From assembly GCA_963681505.1 (NCBI GenBank), contig OY811985.1, positions 2,032,713-2,096,712 on the forward strand: a stretch of 64,000 nucleotides of DNA, given 5' to 3'. This stretch comes from Eunapius fragilis (lineage: Eukaryota; Porifera; Demospongiae; Spongillida; Spongillidae). Shown piece after piece: positions 55,273 to 64,000 of this stretch. The notes beneath the pieces were generated by a model. That model was not told the origin of the DNA and made no database searches. It worked only from the letters and a program-made list of their open reading frames with translations. Positions within the stretch are counted from its first letter, which is position 1. Each line of letters starts with the position of its first letter. Position numbers and translations under genes: made by a program.

Positions 55273-58200
55273 ACGGTTTACTCAGGTTTTGCTCAACTTG
55301 AGCAGCCTTCTCCATACTCCACGGACCAGGCTGAAGGTAGTTGGGCAATTTGATGCCACATTGACATACAAAGGGATACAATCACATCAGACAATCTTTG
55401 TGGTTAAGGGCCTTAAAGGTCGACATACACGGGCCGACTTCCTGCCGATTTATTGCCTGAAATTCAAATGAATATGCGTAAAAACTCCGTAAAACTTTAG
55501 TTTCACCCATATTCATTTGAGTTGCAGGCAATAAATCGGCAGGAAGTCGACCCGTGTATGTCGGCCTTTAGGTGAACCTGCTAGGCCTACTAGCATTGTG
55601 CACACTGAAGCTAATTGCAAGGGTTGATTCAGTGGAGAAATATGAGGACGCAATTCGTCAGAAAAATCCCAAACTGTTCACTGGCCTTGGGAACATGGGT
55701 GTGGAATACTCCATCAAGTTAAGGCCAAATGCAAATCCGTCTGCTCTGAGCAAACCCAGAAATATTCCCTTACCTCTGTTAAGCAACGTTAAGGAGGGAC
55801 TCACACTTGAAACCTCTAAATAAAAAGTGTGTTGAGGGAGAACTACCCACTTCCAAAGATTGATGAGACATTGGCACAGATGTCAAATGCATCAATTTTC
55901 TAAAAACTAGATGCTAACAGAGGATTTTGGCAAATCTCATTTGCCAAAAATTGAAGACCACTGACAATATCCATCACTCCTTTTGGCTGCTATTTCTTTA
56001 ACAAACTGCCTTTTGGTATCTCCTCCACATCAGAGTTATTAAAAGAAGAATGAGTGAAATATAGGAGGGATTGGATAGTGTACTATGCCAAATTGATGAC
56101 ATCTTCATATTTGGCAGCAATCAGCATCAACAGCTCTAGACCGGATAGAAAAAGCGGGTGTTACTCTGAACCTTACACAATATGTGCTTTCAAGGCATCA
56201 AATCCAGCTCCTGGGTCGTATCATCAACAAAAATGGAGTTCACCTAGACTTAATTGAAACATTCTAATTGGTATATGCACATTATGGCATTCCAGAAGAA
56301 CTTGGCACTGATAATGGGCCTCAGAACACTTCATAAGAAATGAAAGCATTTGCTGCTTCATACGGTTTTCAGCATACCACCAGTAGTCCATACTACCCTA
56401 GAGGCAATGGGCTAGCTGAATGGACAGTGAAAAAAATCAAGGCACTCTTTCAGCAAGCTGAAGACCCTCGCCTGACTACAGGGCAACACTTTTGCCATTG
56501 TGTGGTCTTAGTCCAGCTGAACTCTTGTTTGGTAGTGTATACGCACAATCATAAACAAGCTGGCTGAATGGCCATACTTACAAATCTGATGAATTGGCAT
56601 AAAGGATACAAGAAGAACTACAACAAGCGACAACGTGCCAGAGCACAATCAGAATTAAACAATGAAATTGAGGTCTGGGTTTGAACGGGTGACAAGCAGA
56701 CAAGAGGAAGGATCACAGTGACAGTTGTCACACCAGGATCCTATGTTGTCTCCACTTTGAAGGCATCATCCACAGAAATCGCCAACACCTTGTAATGGTC
56801 CCAGGCATTCAGCATGGTGGACATTTGGAGGACAACGATGAAACACTTGTTACAGAGAAAAATAGCACGAGCGATGACATTCACCCCAGCGATGAAGGAA
56901 ATAATGATTCTGAAATTGGGATGATGAAGAGAATTATCAATAGTGTATACAACCTGAGAGATCGAGCCCAATTGCCACATGCAACAGATCTAGATAAGGC
57001 ATTATTATTAGGCCTCTAGATAGACTCTGACACGAACCTGCAAACAAAGGGAGATGTAGTGTTGTTGCATTTCATGCATGTATATATTGTGCATGCGCTG
57101 TAGGGGGGAGGGGAGGGGAGGATAATTAAACTCCTGTTTGTGTTAGCAACTATCATACTTGATAATGCAGGTTCTTATTATGCAATGCTGATAATCGTTA
57201 TGTCACTACATGGCTTCAAATTACAAATAAAAAATATAGTTTATGGGCACCTATTGTTAGTAAGGATAAAAAGTAATGTATGGACATAACAGATCTACAT
57301 ACATCACAGGTGAATTGAAAATGGACTGTAATTTCATAAAGATTGAAAGATTTTTATAATTCATACATAGTACCAATAATCGTACATCCGCACCTTATAT
57401 TTTGTATGGTGACTTCATATTTTATGATTCAGTTAGCCAGGCAGCTTTGTGGAGGGACAACACAAGGGACTTCTCTTTATTCAAGTAAACTGTTTTTTGA
57501 ACCTGGGCCTATCAAAGGTGGCCATTTTGAGCACAAAGATTCAGATGGGTTTGTTTGTGTGTTTTATATTCTATGTAGCCATTATCTGACAATGTTGCAT
57601 TTAGCGTTATCAGTTTGCTGCTTCAAGTATCCCTACCATGTTTGCTATTTGCATCTATTCCATCAACTGTTGTAATGGCCGGAGATACTTACTTTAATAC
57701 ATCGTACCCTCTAGTGTACATGATGGAGGTAAGCATTAGCTATACGCTCATTTTTTATTGTGACTAATGCAAGCACTTCACCCTCAAGGTGTTTCAGCCA
57801 ATAGCAGCCAAATTTGGTGCTGAATTTGAGTTCAAACTGTTAACAGAGTATGCTGTGCATGTTATATCTTGTATGGCTCATGGGTTTTCTATTTCAGCTT
57901 CTTTCGTACTGGTGAAGGTCTTGTATCCATAAATCCCGTGAAATACCTGAGGGCAGTGACGATGACTGATCCAGGCGTGGTTACAAAAGTGAAGATAATC
58001 ATCAGGATGCCTAAAGGTGGAGAATGCAGTGCGAGTATTGCCGATGAAGCAAAAGAATATTTACTAAAGCAATTACCTGGTGTTCAAGTGCACAGTGATA
58101 TCATTTATGTAGAAGACGAGAGGATGAGGACACATGGATTTCACATTTTGTGAGATGTTTAAAATTTTATTATTGATATTGAATGATGCATATTGTCTTT

Positions 58201-58999
58201 GTAGTGCAGTTGCTGAGACGACGACAGGTTGTCTGTTTGCCACTGAAGAACAAGATAAATATGCTGATATTGATGAATCTGATGTTACAAAAGCTACAAT
58301 GCAGCTACTGAATACTGTCCAGGGATCTAGCGCCTGTGTTGATGAATATCTTCAAGACCAGGTGAGTATTATAGGAAATGTTAGAGACCACACACCAACA
58401 AAGGTATAATGCAATTTTGTCAGGTTAAGGTTATAGCTATCATTCATTATTAGCATGCATCCAACCAAAAATGTCATTTATGTTTTCCCAACTAAATGCT
58501 CAGATATACTGGGGCAGGGTTAGGAAATAGTTTCAGGTAATAAGGGAATACAATACAGAAGAACTAGGCATGTAATGGATACCCATAAAGAGGGGACGGG
58601 GGAGTGGGGGGTGGAGGGGATAAATGTCACTGGTAGTAGCCATAGTTTGGGGATTGGATGGGTGAGTCAGGGGTGACTAGATTTTATGCTTACAAATAGT
58701 GACTGTTGTGAAACACTCAACATTTTAAAATGATTGTTCCTCTATTTAGCTGCTGATTCTAATGGCTTTGGCGAAGGGCCGTTCTGTTATTAAAACAGGA
58801 TCACTTACAGGTCACACAATAGCAGCAATCGATGTAATTACATCTATCACTAAGGTAAGTTATTTTCAGCTATGGTACTTCAAACATTTATATTTTCATT
58901 TTTCAGGCACAATTTTCAGTGAAAGAAGATGAAAATGAAAATCTGAACACCATTGAATGTGAGGGAATTGGATTTGAAAACAGCAACGTACAATTATGA
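51111..58999 (+). CDS. RTCA: RNA 3'-terminal phosphate cyclase (RTCA-like)
   Basis: Nine exons with consistent phases give 459 residues: 51111-51425, 51525-51653, 57433-57552, 57579-57728, 57789-57847, 57898-58149, 58205-58361, 58750-58854, 58907-58999. The enzyme converts RNA 3'-phosphate to a 2',3'-cyclic phosphate using ATP through a covalent His-AMP. Family stretches are GGQIIRLAICISC (normally GGGQILR), SLYSSKLFFEPGPIKGGHF, VISLLLQVSLPCLLFAS, ETTTGCLFA, CVDEYLQDQLLILMALAKG, and TGHTIAAI with the catalytic histidine. The end is NTIECEGIGFENSNV. The first 105 residues, rich in E/Q/A, are not part of the usual 366-residue enzyme and several conserved glycines are changed, so activity is uncertain. 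Donor of exon 3 is the least sure. Intron 2 (5.8 kb) contains a Gypsy element. Confidence 0.85.
51654..54123. other. RTCA intron 2, 5' half, no gene recognised
   Basis: AT-rich intronic sequence without recognisable exons or repeats of note; the short open frames have no family resemblance. Confidence 0.45.
54124..54212 (+). repeat. 5' LTR of Gypsy element (about 89 bp)
   Basis: Begins TGTAGTTGTATTTCATGTAT and ends ATTATTACA before the presumed primer-binding site; similar to 57055-57157. A poly-G run lies inside. Confidence 0.65.
55092..55269. repeat. (GA)n/GGGA microsatellite within Gypsy element
   Basis: GA run, then GGGA repeats, a poly-G spacer and a second GA run. It produces arginine/glutamate and serine/leucine frames on the two strands which are not genes. 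Confidence 0.95.
55416..55568. mobile_element. 153-bp MITE inserted in Gypsy pol
   Basis: Left end AAGGTCGACATACACGGGCC; the right end at 55568 is the inverted copy. The arms match for about 60 bp of a 153-bp element, leaving a short loop. TA flanks both sides (55414-55415, 55569-55570). Gypsy protease/RT similarity runs right up to both borders, so the MITE inserted after the Gypsy element. Confidence 0.88.
57055..57157 (+). repeat. 3' LTR of Gypsy element (about 103 bp)
   Basis: Follows the polypurine stretch AAAGGGAGA; begins TGTAGTGTTGTTGCATTTCA and ends near GCAACTATCATA, parallel to GCAATTATTACA in the 5' copy. The two LTRs have diverged clearly, so the insertion is old. No target-site duplication was identified. 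Confidence 0.6.
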
Positions 59000-59047
59000 T
59001 CCCCGTGAACTTACAAACATGATTAAATTATTTATTCAGTGGCAAGA

Positions 59048-59812
59048 TGGGACAGTTCACGAGAAAATAGCTCTTCGAGTATATATGGGACTTTTATGAC
59101 AAAACCGGGCTTGTGCTTTTTAAATATGCATCAATTTCAAACCCACATATCTTCTGAGCTAAATTACCTAAGTCCTTCATATGCCACATCAGTTCGAAGA
59201 GGGTCCATGGATGGAACCTTTATAGAAGTAACCTCTTCTAAAATATAGAATTGCGCGAAACGACCGGGAAAATTGCTCTGACTTTGATCATCAATATCTT
59301 GATTACAGATCCAGTATTATTCAACGATCTGCAGAATCCGATAGCAACAAGACTCCTTCGGGTACGTAGCAGTTTTGATGCTGGAGAGACGCTTCATTGT
59401 TCATTTTAAAGTACCCTGGAGGGTACCGAACGTTGATATGGATTGGGACGTTTAACTTTATGTGTAATTCTATTTTTACACTCTATGAACCCTTTACACT
59501 TGTTCGAGTTCAAACCCGACATACCTATCTGCTGATTTGGTTTATACGCACAGGGATCAAAACCTTTTGATTTGACCTATTGGTTAATTTTTACTGTACT
59601 CTTTGCGAAGTTCAGTATAGCTGTGCAAATTGGAGTGTGTACTCATTTTCCCGCTCTTGCCTCTTCCCGCCATGATTTACGCATACATTTGATGGGACGC
59701 GGTTTGCCTGCGGAATCGAGCGGTAAAATGTGCACGCTATATCACGATGAAAGTTCACGAGAAAAGGGCTCATCGCGTATGATATATGGCCATTTTCTCG
59801 TGAACTGTCCCA
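59048..59812. mobile_element. 765-bp inverted-repeat element (non-autonomous DNA transposon)
   Basis: The first 21 bp (TGGGACAGTTCACGAGAAAA and T) occur inverted at 59792-59812. Further partial inverted similarity follows inside (GCTCTTCGAGTATATATGGG against the complement of GCTCATCGCGTATGATATATGG). The interior has only short open frames. The same terminus is found near position 333 of the window, so it is a repeated family. No obvious target-site duplication. Confidence 0.7.
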
Positions 59813-62743
59813 GATGATATAACTCAGTAAATGGGTCCCATTTTAATGGATTGAAAAAGAACTTTCACAAATACAATTCAACAAAAAGTCCACCTATTCT
59901 TGCATTCTAAATACCCCTTAAGCCAGTATACACGTTTGCTCGATAATCTATAGCACTCTAAAGCTAAACAATTTATTTAGCTGCCTGGATACTTTAAAGT
60001 TGCTGTCACATACTCTAAACTAAACTTAATACGGTATTTCACAGGTCAGAATGTTTTCCAGCATGTATATTTGTCTATGGCATGGTAGCATGTATATATT
60101 AATTATCTAATTGACTATAAGTAATAATTTAAAGTGAAATATTCATTTGTCTTTTTAAAGGTATACGTTTCTTTTGAAACAATAACAAAAATTATACAAA
60201 ATGAATGAATTGCTAATCTAATTTAATAAACATAATTTATTATCTAGGGTTGAGGTAGAGAGGGACTCAGAGGGTCACGCAGTGGGGTTGAGATTTGATC
60301 AATGAATGCTCTGGCCTCATTCATTGAGAGTTTAGGTTGTCATTTTATTTCTTAAATTAATTTACTTAGGTGGTGACTCAATCATAACAAAGCGGTCTCC
60401 TCATCTAAAAAGTTCTTCATTGATCTTTCTCCCCTGCAACAATAACAAGATGCTTTCGAGTCATGCACTGTCGTGTTGCAGTTAGGCCATGATTAAAATG
60501 ATACTTCCCAGGCCAGGATCTCAGAGTGCTTCTGCCCTGCCATAGTATGGAAATCTGTGCCTTAGCATGCAAATATGGCAGTGATGTCATCTCATGCTAT
60601 AATACAATTATTACTCTTCCTTCAACATGTGCATGCTTCTGTATATGTAGAAGCTGGCTCTGAGCTTGTTCCTGACCATTCGTCGTCCAGACATGATAAT
60701 GTGTCCTGGTACACAATTGGAGTCTTGGAAGACCCATGTATCTCTGTAATCCCTTAACTTTGGCAATGGTTGGTGCAATCATTGGGCATGCAGGAAAAAA
60801 CCAGGCCAATGATGCAAAGAGCTCTCAGTTCTTGGGTGGGTTTCAACCTCTCTTGTAGTCAACTTCTATGGGGTAAGGGGCAAAAAGACTTCAATTTTTT
60901 TTGTTTAAATCATATCTAGGCTGGCGATTCTGGACCATCATCTTGCAATGATAGTACTTATCACATTTATGTATTTTCTAGTTTAAATGAAGACAATAGT
61001 TTTTTCATTCTGGTTCTCTTACTACCTGATTGCACTGTGTGTATAGTCAGGACAATGTTTCATCACTGTACTGTATGCGTGAATGTAAATTATAGATAGT
61101 GACAAGATAACATAACTCAAGATGGGGTGTATGGATTGAAAAAGAACTCAAGCAACACTATAATTCAACCAGTTATTATTCTCTAGAATAAGTGCATGCA
61201 AATAACACTCTAGCGTAATATATCAAAGGTCAGCATGATGGTATGCTCATTTTTAGGAGCACCCAGTATGTATTAATTATCTAATTGATTATAATTCATC
61301 AAGAGAATCTCCAAAATCGTGACCAAATATTCTAAATGAACGAATTGTCACAACTGTATTTGCAAGGTGAGAGTCATGCACCAAATGGAGATGTGCTTAG
61401 GGTGGGTTTGATGATCTTTGCTTCAAGCCAATTATACCTTGTGGAATCATCTCTAGTACGTACTGTGTGGCTTGGGGTATTACAATAACTGAATAAGTAA
61501 AATGTAAAAAAAAAACCTAGTTCCATTGCTTTGCAATGCACAAACTTAGGATGTGTGATATTCTATAACTTACCAGATGATCATGATGTGTTACAAAATT
61601 GTTCCATAAGTTTTAGACCTTTATGTAAATGACATCTTTTTAAATAGGGCAACAACCCTGGTCTATATTACAAGAGGACATAATATTGTGTACTTTCCTT
61701 CAATGAATGTGTGGAATTCTTTACTAAAGGTCACAACAATCTACATATCTTTTGCTACTTACAACGGTAGATTCTGTAGATTTAATGGGCAGATTGTAAT
61801 CTATGTAGTGCCACTGCTTCAAGTCAGTTTGATTGCATTAAACTTAAACTCTTTCATCTGATAATGATGGTACAATGTCACTTTTATATATTTTCTGCCA
61901 TCAATAATATCCATTAACAAGTCCAGTTCCTCATATTCAACTGATGGCAACACTTCTCTATTATATGGCTTCAGTTTGCAATAAATTGTACCATATAAAT
62001 AGCAGTATAGTACCACCGCCATTGTGTGACATCACGTACCTTGGTAAGGGAAGCGCGGGATGTGCATGAGAGGTGAAATGAGTGTAACAACTATAACCTA
62101 TGCAGAAATAATTATAAACCCTTAAAACTAAAAGTCGCTAGAAGAAATGTATTCCTCAGATGGAGGCTGCATTGCCCCTTTGTATAGCCACTTGAAAGAC
62201 ACAGGAGCAGTACAGCACTTGAATGCCAAGACCACCCCCCCCCCCCCCACCCCAATCAAAATGAAAGTGTTTCATCAAGGCAGATGTTGGTAATGGAGCA
62301 AAGGCTTTTTCTTGAGCATCATCATAGCATTGAAGTGTGTGTGTGTGAAAGAAAACAGGATGATGCCTCAACACGTACATAAGCTTTGGAATGGCAAAAG
62401 AATTGCGAAGAAGGATTTCATCATGTGAGAAGATGTACTGCAGTCTCTCACCCATGAAATTTAATAGTTGTGTCTTCTTAGAGATTGAGGCTGTGATTGA
62501 ATTGACATCACCAATTGGTGATCCGTCACAAGGATCTATGAACTGGGCATTGGGAATTAGCAACAGCAGCTTTGGTCTGCTGCCTACTCAAAATGCTTGA
62601 AAGTCATTAGCGAGGTTACGCCCCAAAAGTGACATCATCCAAGTAGCCTAGTATATATGAGTTCAGAGGTCAGGTCAGAGATCAGGTTCGGTAAAGTGTT
62701 GCAAAAGAGCGGTTGGTTGATTTTGGCGTAGATTATTCCATCA
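59813..62743. other. Repeat-rich intergenic region
   Basis: Holds the partners of the duplications seen at 48.3-49.9 kb: 60465-60550, 60650-60785 and 61555-61900. No exon with family resemblance was found on either strand. Near 62030 the sequence reads as a possible start of a minus-strand frame (61819-62022) overlapping the dispersed repeat; I do not recognise it. Confidence 0.5.
61555..61900 (+). repeat. Dispersed repeat, inverted copy of 48300-48620
   Basis: See the partner: shared blocks include ACCCTGGTCTATATTACAAG and TACAATGTCACTTTTATATA. This copy keeps a slightly longer right part running to about 61900. Confidence 0.75.
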
Positions 62744-63972
62744 ATGGGCAACAAGTCGTTTCAACCGAGCCACGAAGGTACCATCGAACCGAAGCAGCAA
62801 AAACCACTGATACCTCCAGAACCTTTGGTGTTTCCTGGTAGCAATGAAGAACCGAAGGTTGTAATTCGTCCGATGCTTTTAACCGCCCAGAAGAACTTCA
62901 GAACGGTCAATGATTGCCCAACCATCCAGTCCCATTATTTGCCTCCGGATATCACCAGGGAGGAGCTTGATGTCCCTGGCGCCAGATGTTTTCTACTTCA
63001 TTCCGTGCTCACCTCTGAAGAGTGCGCGCACTACATCCGCGAAACGGAACATGTCGGCTACGCGGACCTTACCAATTTGTTTCCAGTGGAATATCGCTCC
63101 AACGATCGAGTTCTGTCCGTATGTAATCCTCTGGTAGAATGCCTATGGAGGAGAATTGAACCCTTCTTAACGCGTAAGGAGGTCATATGCATCCGACCTG
63201 TGGGGTTTGGTAACGAAGGTACTTGGAAGCCATCTCGCCTCAACGAATGTTGCAAGTTTGGAAAATACAAGTAAGTACATATAGGCCTATATCAGCATCA
63301 TCTGGAGTAATTTGTTCTTTCTTTAGATGTGGTGACCACTTTGGTCCCCATCTTGATGGTCCATGGGTTCCTAACGAGGAAGAGAGTTCCATATTTACAG
63401 TGGTGATATACTTGAACTCTGACTTTAAGGGAGGAGCTACGTCCTTCCTCTCCGAAGGAGGTGGGTTGCACAATGACGTGTCATGAGGTCAATTAAATTC
63501 TTAAACTAGGTGATGTGGTGTGCTCAGTGTCACCAAGGGCTGGAACAGCACTCATCTTCAATCATGACACCCTACATGAGGGCCAAGCAGTGACCGCAGG
63601 GACTAAATACATCATTCGAACAGAGATCATGTTCAGACGGGTGGACACAGAGATGCTACCAAATCCATTGTCTTACAGGGAAAATGAAAACTACATAAAA
63701 ACTGTGGCCTTGTATAAGAAGTCATGGAAACTTGAACAAGGTTCTGTATAAATATTGTATACCACGTAATCATTTTTGTACCCACAGCTGGAGATGTGCA
63801 AGGATTTACTGACACTTACATGGAGGGACTTGCTCTCCAGTGTCAGTCTCAGAGGACTGTCGGTGAGGACACAGTTGGCATCTTTAAGCAGACGTTGCCT
63901 TATGATGTGTACATGAAAATATTTAGCTATTTATCTGTAGAAGAGCTCTGTTCTGCAATGGTTGTCTCCAAG
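62744..63972 (+). CDS. 2-oxoglutarate/Fe(II) prolyl-4-hydroxylase-like oxygenase fused to an F-box (3' end outside window)
   Basis: Four exons seen: 62744-63270, 63327-63460, 63510-63740, 63788-63972, all in phase, giving 359 residues before the last donor AAG|GTAGTG. The ATG at 62744 is the first in frame. Residues about 75-250 form a P4H-type double-stranded beta helix. The HxD iron ligands are in GPHLDGPW, the distal histidine in HDTLHEGQAV, and the 2-oxoglutarate-binding basic residue is the Arg of KYIIRTEIMF. After a linker, residues about 335-359 (LPYDVYMKIFSYLSVEELCS) match the start of an F-box, which binds Skp1 in SCF ubiquitin ligases. Together this predicts an oxygen-dependent hydroxylase physically attached to a Skp1-Cullin complex. 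The substrate is unknown. The rest of the F-box and any C-terminal repeats lie beyond the window. Confidence 0.82.
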
Positions 63973-64000
63973 GTAGTGTATTGGTGCTGCATGTAAAGTA

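Larger units (their letters stand above)
54124..57157 (+). mobile_element. Degenerate Gypsy LTR retrotransposon with short LTRs, nested in RTCA intron 2
   Basis: After the 5' LTR a TGGTGGCAGAGATGG site could be the primer-binding site. From 54224 a gag frame starts MASIRLASPKPFDFSKPDEW and continues in another frame. A CCHC zinc knuckle (CFKCQKRRHFDRVC, about 54930-54975) follows, then a GA microsatellite where the protease should be, then a protease/RT junction (GQFDATLTYKGIQSHQ; NMGVEYSIKLRPNA) split by a MITE at 55416-55568. RT relics follow (DETLAQMSNAS, ITPFGCYFFNKLPFGISS). RNase H and the first part of integrase are missing. An integrase relic at about 56270-56470 has DNGPQN and SPYYPRGNGLAEWTVKK. 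A polypurine tract precedes the 3' LTR. Several stops and frameshifts: not autonomous. Confidence 0.82.

Noticed and set aside
54998..55471. Arg/Glu-rich and Ser/Leu-rich open frames
   Set aside because: GA/CT microsatellite inside a Gypsy element.

Overview
The window is eukaryotic and almost certainly from an invertebrate animal. The protein-coding genes are split by short GT-AG introns, sit close together on both strands, and include animal or ciliate-cell families: an ENOX1/2-type protein, a filamin-domain TRIM protein, the axonemal dynein heavy chain DNAH2, ANKMY1 and CENP-I. The compact layout, many head-to-head pairs, long homopolymer and dinucleotide runs, and Gypsy and foldback elements would suit a demosponge. 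That is an inference from style, not a demonstration. A 200-base run of N at 42085-42284 shows this is a scaffold.

Layout. 1-8.9 kb is gene-poor: a tandem tRNA-derived repeat (1.19-1.5 kb), a complete 1650-bp DNA transposon carrying a Ulp1-protease/PHD gene (4.05-5.7 kb), a small inverted-repeat element (5.8-6.07 kb) and a decayed Gypsy polymerase (7.15-8.09 kb). 8.9-38.2 kb is a tight cluster of seven genes whose reading frames could be followed exon by exon: IWS1 (-), MNAT1 (+), ANKMY1 (-), TMCO3 (+), ENOX (-), CENPI (+), plus an unrecognised ORF and a MITE inside a CENPI intron. IWS1/MNAT1, ANKMY1/TMCO3 and ENOX/CENPI are divergent pairs sharing short upstream regions; MNAT1/ANKMY1 and TMCO3/ENOX converge. 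38.2-46.1 kb holds a duplicated segment, a TRIM-type gene running into the gap, the 5' exons of DNAH2 running out of it, and an Arp10-like gene. 46.3-62.7 kb is rich in repeats: two Gypsy elements, each split by a small TA-flanked MITE, mosaic segmental duplications, a 765-bp inverted-repeat element, and an RNA 3'-phosphate cyclase gene (RTCA) with a Gypsy element in its 5.8-kb intron. At 62.7 kb a 2-oxoglutarate oxygenase begins that runs into an F-box and leaves the window.

Functionally the host genes are mostly housekeeping: transcription elongation (IWS1) and CDK-activating kinase/TFIIH assembly (MNAT1) from one promoter region, kinetochore (CENPI), cilia (DNAH2, ANKMY1), ion transport (TMCO3), RNA end processing (RTCA) and dynactin (Arp10-like). 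They do not form one pathway.

The most notable observations are: (1) a Ginger-like DNA transposon that appears to have replaced its integrase core with a Ulp1-PHD cassette; (2) a dioxygenase-F-box fusion; (3) a recurrent pattern in three unrelated genes in which a minisatellite starts at an exon/intron boundary and copies the 5' splice site many times; and (4) DNAH2 cut off at the gap with an unrelated gene on the other side, suggesting a wrong scaffold join. Exon coordinates come from hand-tracing splice sites; frame and phase were checked arithmetically, but no alignment could be run.
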